NCBI GenBank assembly: GCA_016708785.1
Contig: JADJFC010000001.1
Coordinates: forward strand, 186,001-250,000
Reading direction: 5' to 3'
Source of the DNA: Bacteroidota bacterium
GTDB lineage: Bacteria > Bacteroidota > Bacteroidia > AKYH767-A > 2013-40CM-41-45
Length of the DNA stretch: 64,000 nucleotides
Shown: positions 60,726-64,000 of the stretch, piece by piece
Numbering within the stretch: position 1 is the stretch's first letter
Layout: each line of letters opens with the position of its first letter
Position numbers and translations under genes: made by a program
Notes under the pieces: generated by a model
Database searches by the model: none
What the model saw: only the letters and a program-made list of their open reading frames with translations
What the model was told of the DNA's origin: nothing

Positions 60726-61832
60726 AAATGTTTTCTTCACTTCATCAAAAGTCGGGAAGTCATTGTGATGCCACATGCCTTTCACTACTCCATTCTGAAG
60801 CAGAACTAAGCCGGGATTTGATCGAACGATTGTTTTCAAGGTAGTTCCATCGGTAAAGTAGTAATCAAAGGTTGAGTTATGTTTATGTCGGAAATCATCG
60901 ACTTCTTTTGGTGCAGAAGATGTTAATCCGATGAACTCTACTCCTGCTTTCTGGCAAAGCGTTACAAAGTCGTTTACTTGAGATTGAATGCCTTCATCAG
61001 ATTTATTGATATCGTATGCAACAAGAAGAAAAACACTAGGCTGCTTCAATACATCCTCTGTGATGTCTGATCCATCGACAGCATTGATGGTAAAGTCGTG
61101 AATTTTAGGCTTATCCCCTTCTACAATTACTTTGTCTTTCCTGTCAATGAATTTATAAGTGTCATCAATTGTCGTCAATTGATCCATGTTCAACTCTAAT
61201 TGCTTTCCATCCTTTTCATAGATGAAAACCATCACAACGCTATCTTTAATTGCATTCGGCGGAAGCTTCATTCCTTCGGGAATACTCTTTCCGATTGCAT
61301 ACGGACGAAAATCGATCACCGGTAAATGCATCAAACAATAAATAGAGAATGCGAATGAACCAATGAAACCAAGATAAGCAGCATATGTCGAGCTCTTATC
61401 TCCAAACAATGGTTTGATCTCATTTTTCTTGATGAAGATAAACGTGATGAGAACAAGCAGAATTACATCTTTCATGAACGATTGAAAAGGTTCTAAATGC
61501 AATGCATCACCAAAACAACCGCAATCTTTTACCACATCAAACTTCCATGAATAGAATGTAAGGAAGGTAAAAAAGATAGTCATTAACATTAACGACCATG
61601 CAGTAAATTTCATTTTCGCTCCCAATAAAAGCGCGACGCCTAAGCCTATTTCAAATGCGCAAATACCAATTGCTAATGCCAGTGAAGCAAACTTCAACCA
61701 AGGCATATTGAAGACTTCAAAATACTCATCAAGTTTGTAAGAGAATCCTAGTGGATCATTCGCCTTGATAAACCCAGAGATAATAAATAAAATTCCAACA
61801 AGTAAGCGCGAAATCTGAGCAAGAATTTTCAT
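60708..61832 (-). CDS. BT_3928-type membrane protein (DoxX/MauE plus thioredoxin-like domain)
   Basis: A 374-residue inner-membrane protein. The N-terminal half has four helices with MauE/DoxX features (LLVGILFIISGFIKANDPLG, FEIGLGVALLLG) and the redox-type motif VVKDCGCFGDALHLEP. A further helix follows near residue 160, then a C-terminal thioredoxin-like domain (VFLLVAYDINKSDEGIQSQV, PGLVLLQNGVVKGMWHHNDF) lacking a CxxC. The family is typical of Bacteroidota; a role in disulfide or quinone redox is suspected but unproven. The DUF1599 gene lies 10 nt upstream. Confidence 0.87.
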   Translation of the reverse strand: MKILAQISRLLVGILFIISGFIKANDPLGFSYKLDEYFEVFNMPWLKFASLALAIGICAFEIGLGVALLLGAKMKFTAWSLMLMTIFFTFLTFYSWKFDVVKDCGCFGDALHLEPFQSFMKDVILLVLITFIFIKKNEIKPLFGDKSSTYAAYLGFIGSFAFSIYCLMHLPVIDFRPYAIGKSIPEGMKLPPNAIKDSVVMVFIYEKDGKQLELNMDQLTTIDDTYKFIDRKDKVIVEGDKPKIHDFTINAVDGSDITEDVLKQPSVFLLVAYDINKSDEGIQSQVNDFVTLCQKAGVEFIGLTSSAPKEVDDFRHKHNSTFDYYFTDGTTLKTIVRSNPGLVLLQNGVVKGMWHHNDFPTFDEVKKTFLVSGK

Positions 61833-61842
61833 AAGCTATTTT

Positions 61843-62427
61843 TTAATTTTCTGATTCCAATTTTATAAGAGCAAATACCGAGTAATTGACAATGTCATAA
61901 TAATTGGCATCAATGCCTTCACTCACTAACGTACTCCCTTTGTTATCTTCAATTTGTTTGATGCGTAAAAGTTTCATAAGAATCAGATCAGTCATCGAAC
62001 TGGTCCGCATTCCACGCCACGCTTCTCCATAGTCATGGTTCTTATTCTCCATTAACTCTTTTGACTTCTTTACATGAAATTCAAAATGGCGTGTCACTTC
62101 TTCTGCCGGCATTTCAAGATTTTCTTCACTACCCATTTCAATTTGGATCAAGGCAATGACACAGTAATTGATAATGCCCATGAATTCTCCTTCAATGGTG
62201 TCGTTTACCTTCTGCACTCCTTTTTCTTCAATACTACGGATCCGCTGCGCTTTGATATAGATCTGGTCTGTAATCGAGCTCAGTCGCAAGATGCGCCATG
62301 CAGTACCATAATCCTTCATCTTATTGATGAAAAGGTCTTTGCAGCGGTCGATGATCTCGTTATAATGAACAGATGTATTTTTCGTCATTTCGCTTGCCGA
62401 TGATTGAATTGCGGCTTCTGATTTCAT
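61843..62427 (-). CDS. DUF1599 domain protein with internal duplication
   Basis: A 194-residue soluble protein of two related halves: KMKDYGTAWRILRLSSITDQ with IKAQRIRSIEEKG, and KNHDYGEAWRGMRTSSMTDL with MKLLRIKQIEDNKG. Each half also has a GIINYCVIALIQIE / DIVNYSVFALIKLE helix. DUF1599 is a Bacteroidota family of unknown function; the DYG.AWR pattern resembles nucleotide-modification proteins. It may start at ATG 62427 or 62388. It is divergent from folP and shares a short promoter region. Confidence 0.85.
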   Translation of the reverse strand: MKSEAAIQSSASEMTKNTSVHYNEIIDRCKDLFINKMKDYGTAWRILRLSSITDQIYIKAQRIRSIEEKGVQKVNDTIEGEFMGIINYCVIALIQIEMGSEENLEMPAEEVTRHFEFHVKKSKELMENKNHDYGEAWRGMRTSSMTDLILMKLLRIKQIEDNKGSTLVSEGIDANYYDIVNYSVFALIKLESEN

Positions 62428-62479
62428 TTCTTAATTGATTGTGTATTTTCGTCCAATAATTGCCCAAGAAAGATCATTT

Positions 62480-63310
62480 ATGAACGATTGCGAAGATACA
62501 TTTTTAAAGATGAAATTCTCCTTAAACTGCCATGGAAGGCTCGTGGATTTATCAACACCGGCCATTATGGCCATTGTAAATCTGACCCCTGACTCCTTCT
62601 TCGATGGCGGCAAATTTACCAATGAAATAGCCCTTTTAGAACGTGTGGAATTTCTACTTAAAAATGGCGCTAAAATTCTGGATATCGGTGGACAGTCGAC
62701 CCGCCCCGGTTCGGAGATCATCTCAGAAAAGGATGAATGGAATCGAATAAATGACGCTATTACAGTCATTCTGAAAGAGTTTCCCGAAACTATTCTATCG
62801 ATTGATACATTTTATAGTTCGGTGGCAAGGAAAGCTGCCGATCTTGGAGCAAGTATTATCAACGATATCAGTGGTGGTTCAATGGACGATAAAATGTTTA
62901 CTACCATGGCAGAATTGAAACTACCTTATGTCCTCATGCATATTCCCGGAACACCTGAAACGATGCATAAAATTCCTGAATATGGGAATGTCGTACTGGA
63001 TGTCTGGAACTATTTTGACCACAAAGTGGCGCAGCTGAAATCGCTTGGAGTAACACAAATTATCCTCGATCCCGGATTTGGTTTCGGCAAAACAGTTGAA
63101 CAAAATTATTCTCTTCTCAAAAACCTGCACGCATTTAGCAACTTCAATTTACCTGTCCTTGCCGGATTCAGTAGAAAATCGATGATCAATAAAGTCCTGA
63201 AAATTGATTCGACTAAGGCCCTTAATGGAACCTCGGTTTTAAATACAATTGCATTATTAAACAAAGCTTCGATCTTGAGAGTTCATGATGTTATTGAAGC
63301 CCGGAGGTGA
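62480..63310 (+). CDS. folP: Dihydropteroate synthase
   Basis: A TIM-barrel enzyme of about 276 residues that condenses pABA with hydroxymethyl-dihydropterin diphosphate in folate synthesis. Motifs are IMAIVNLTPDSFFDGG, ILDIGGQSTRPGS, ILSIDTFYSSVARKAADLGA, IINDISGGSMD and LDPGFGFGKTVEQNY, with AGFSRKSMI. ATG 62480 is preferred; 62510 (MKFSLNCHGRLVDLS) also fits family length, while a TTG at 62435 seems too early given the divergent neighbour. cdaA follows, a common pairing in this phylum. Confidence 0.95.
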   Translation: MNDCEDTFLKMKFSLNCHGRLVDLSTPAIMAIVNLTPDSFFDGGKFTNEIALLERVEFLLKNGAKILDIGGQSTRPGSEIISEKDEWNRINDAITVILKEFPETILSIDTFYSSVARKAADLGASIINDISGGSMDDKMFTTMAELKLPYVLMHIPGTPETMHKIPEYGNVVLDVWNYFDHKVAQLKSLGVTQIILDPGFGFGKTVEQNYSLLKNLHAFSNFNLPVLAGFSRKSMINKVLKIDSTKALNGTSVLNTIALLNKASILRVHDVIEARR

Positions 63311-63370
63311 TAACTCTGGTGGAGCAATATGGGAAAGCTCAATAATAATTACCAAATTTACTTCCAATTG

Positions 63371-63440
63371 AAATGAAGTGAAATGAAGTGAAATGAAGTG
63401 AAATGAAGTGAAATGAAGTGAAATGAAGTGAAATGAAGTG
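63371..63440. repeat. Perfect 10-bp tandem array (AAATGAAGTG x 7)
   Basis: Seven uninterrupted copies of AAATGAAGTG in the folP-cdaA gap. The same words appear at the peroxiredoxin/mazG junction (1471-1510, 1567-1603). Confidence 0.95.
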
Positions 63441-63473
63441 AAGAATGAATGCAATTGCAAATTGGCATCCTGT

Positions 63474-63505
63474 GCTAATTACTACTTACCACTCACTACT
63501 TACCA
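63474..63505. repeat. ACTACTTACCACTCAC word repeat before cdaA
   Basis: GCTAATTACTACTTACCACT followed by CACTACTTACC. The 20-mer at 63477-63496 differs by one base from 2957-2976 in the SRPBCC/apaG palindrome. Confidence 0.8.
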
Positions 63506-63527
63506 ATAAAAGAAATTAATTACCAAA

Positions 63528-64000
63528 ATGGACTTATTCCACATCGGCTTTCTAACGATCAGACTCATCGACCTGATTGATATCGCTATTGTGACTTTTT
63601 TGCTTTACAAATTATACAACTTACTACGTGGTGGAGTTGCCATCAATATTTTTATCGGTCTAATAACAGTGTATGCATTATATTGGATCTGTGTGAAGAT
63701 CCTGAACATGGAATTGCTGGGGACGATACTTGGACAATTCATTAGTCTTGGATTCATTGCATTGATCATCGTATTTCAGCAAGAGGTACGGCGATTTTTA
63801 ATCGTGCTTGGAACAAGTAATATTCTATCGAAAACAATTTCACCAAACAGTTTTTACCATGGAACTGGCAGGGAGAGAAAAATCCACCGTTGGATATTTC
63901 CGCTATTGTAAAAGCTTGTCGTCAGATGTCGAAAAGCAGAACGGGTGCCATCATCGTTCTTGCAAAGTCATCGCAGCTGAAATACTTCTCAAATACGGGC
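63528..64000 (+). CDS. cdaA: Diadenylate cyclase CdaA, frameshifted and cut by the window edge
   Basis: Membrane-bound c-di-AMP synthase. Three N-terminal helices (IRLIDLIDIAIVTFLLYKLY, INIFIGLITVYALYWICVKI, FISLGFIALIIVFQQEVRRF) precede the DAC domain. The frame stops at 63911, but adding one T to the run 63851-63855 continues it as SFLPWNWQGEKNPPLDISAI and VKACRQMSKSRTGAIIVLAK, the standard CdaA sequence, to the window end. The catalytic DGA and RHR motifs lie beyond the edge. The frameshift is most likely a sequence error, as cdaA is normally important. Confidence 0.9.

Noticed and set aside
1..64000. Insertion sequences, prophage, integrative element or rRNA
   Set aside because: No transposase, integrase, phage structural gene, attachment duplication at the single tRNA, or rRNA sequence was seen.

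Overview
The window looks like chromosomal DNA from an AT-rich member of the Bacteroidota, probably an uncultured or environmental lineage. The evidence is four proteins with type IX secretion (T9SS) C-terminal sorting domains, a TonB-dependent receptor with a carboxypeptidase-like N-domain, DUF3078, DUF4249 and BT_3928-type proteins, the short 287-residue primary sigma factor, BshB1, and promoters of the Bacteroidota form TTTG-N19/20-TAnnTTTG. No phage, insertion sequence, CRISPR array or rRNA was seen. One tRNA gene (His) is present.

Layout. 0-3.4 kb: two divergent peroxiredoxins, mazG, an SRPBCC protein and apaG. 3.6-13.9 kb: an ABC-F ATPase followed by an overlooked 48-residue membrane protein, DUF3078, a fluoride channel, two beta-propeller secreted proteins, a DEDDh exonuclease/GIY-YIG fusion, a redoxin plus haem/copper lipoprotein pair, and an acetyltransferase. 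13.9-20.7 kb (minus strand): a PhoR/PhoB-like pair, a seven-haem TPR lipoprotein, an acetyltransferase, dapF, and a sigma/anti-sigma-like pair overlapping dapF. 21-30.6 kb: HtrA protease, rpoD, a long-form GAPDH, a lipoprotein, mnmA, a MORN protein, a POT peptide transporter and a thioredoxin-like protein. 30.8-39.5 kb: tRNA-His, a copper P-type ATPase, a glycosyltransferase, a tandem pair of large Asp-box T9SS proteins and bshB1. 39.6-50 kb: a long forward run of a beta-CASP nuclease, ccmB-C-D-E-F, DUF2520, KdsC-like, UbiA-like, Maf, EamA and ogt. 50-64 kb: a His/Cys-rich small protein, a TonB receptor, a lysyl-oxidase-like T9SS protein, dnaK, DUF4249, panB, an RluA-type synthase, BT_3928, DUF1599, folP and cdaA.

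How the parts fit. The ccm genes supply covalent haem attachment needed by the seven-haem lipoprotein and by the haem/copper lipoprotein, both apparently exported. The T9SS proteins and the TonB receptor form the outer-surface part. Several genes form tight 1-4 nt overlapping pairs (redoxin/monooxygenase/GNAT, anti-sigma/dapF, ccmC/ccmD, ccmF/DUF2520, maf/EamA).

Two large-scale patterns stand out. First, every frameshift I found (eight, all single-base changes in homopolymers) lies between 50.49 and 63.86 kb and hits six genes including panB and cdaA, while the first 50 kb has none. This points to lower sequence quality there rather than gene decay. Second, many intergenic gaps, especially between convergent genes, are filled by iterated, slightly degenerate 5-15 bp words that recur at distant loci, often fold into long hairpins, and run into the stop codons of the flanking genes.
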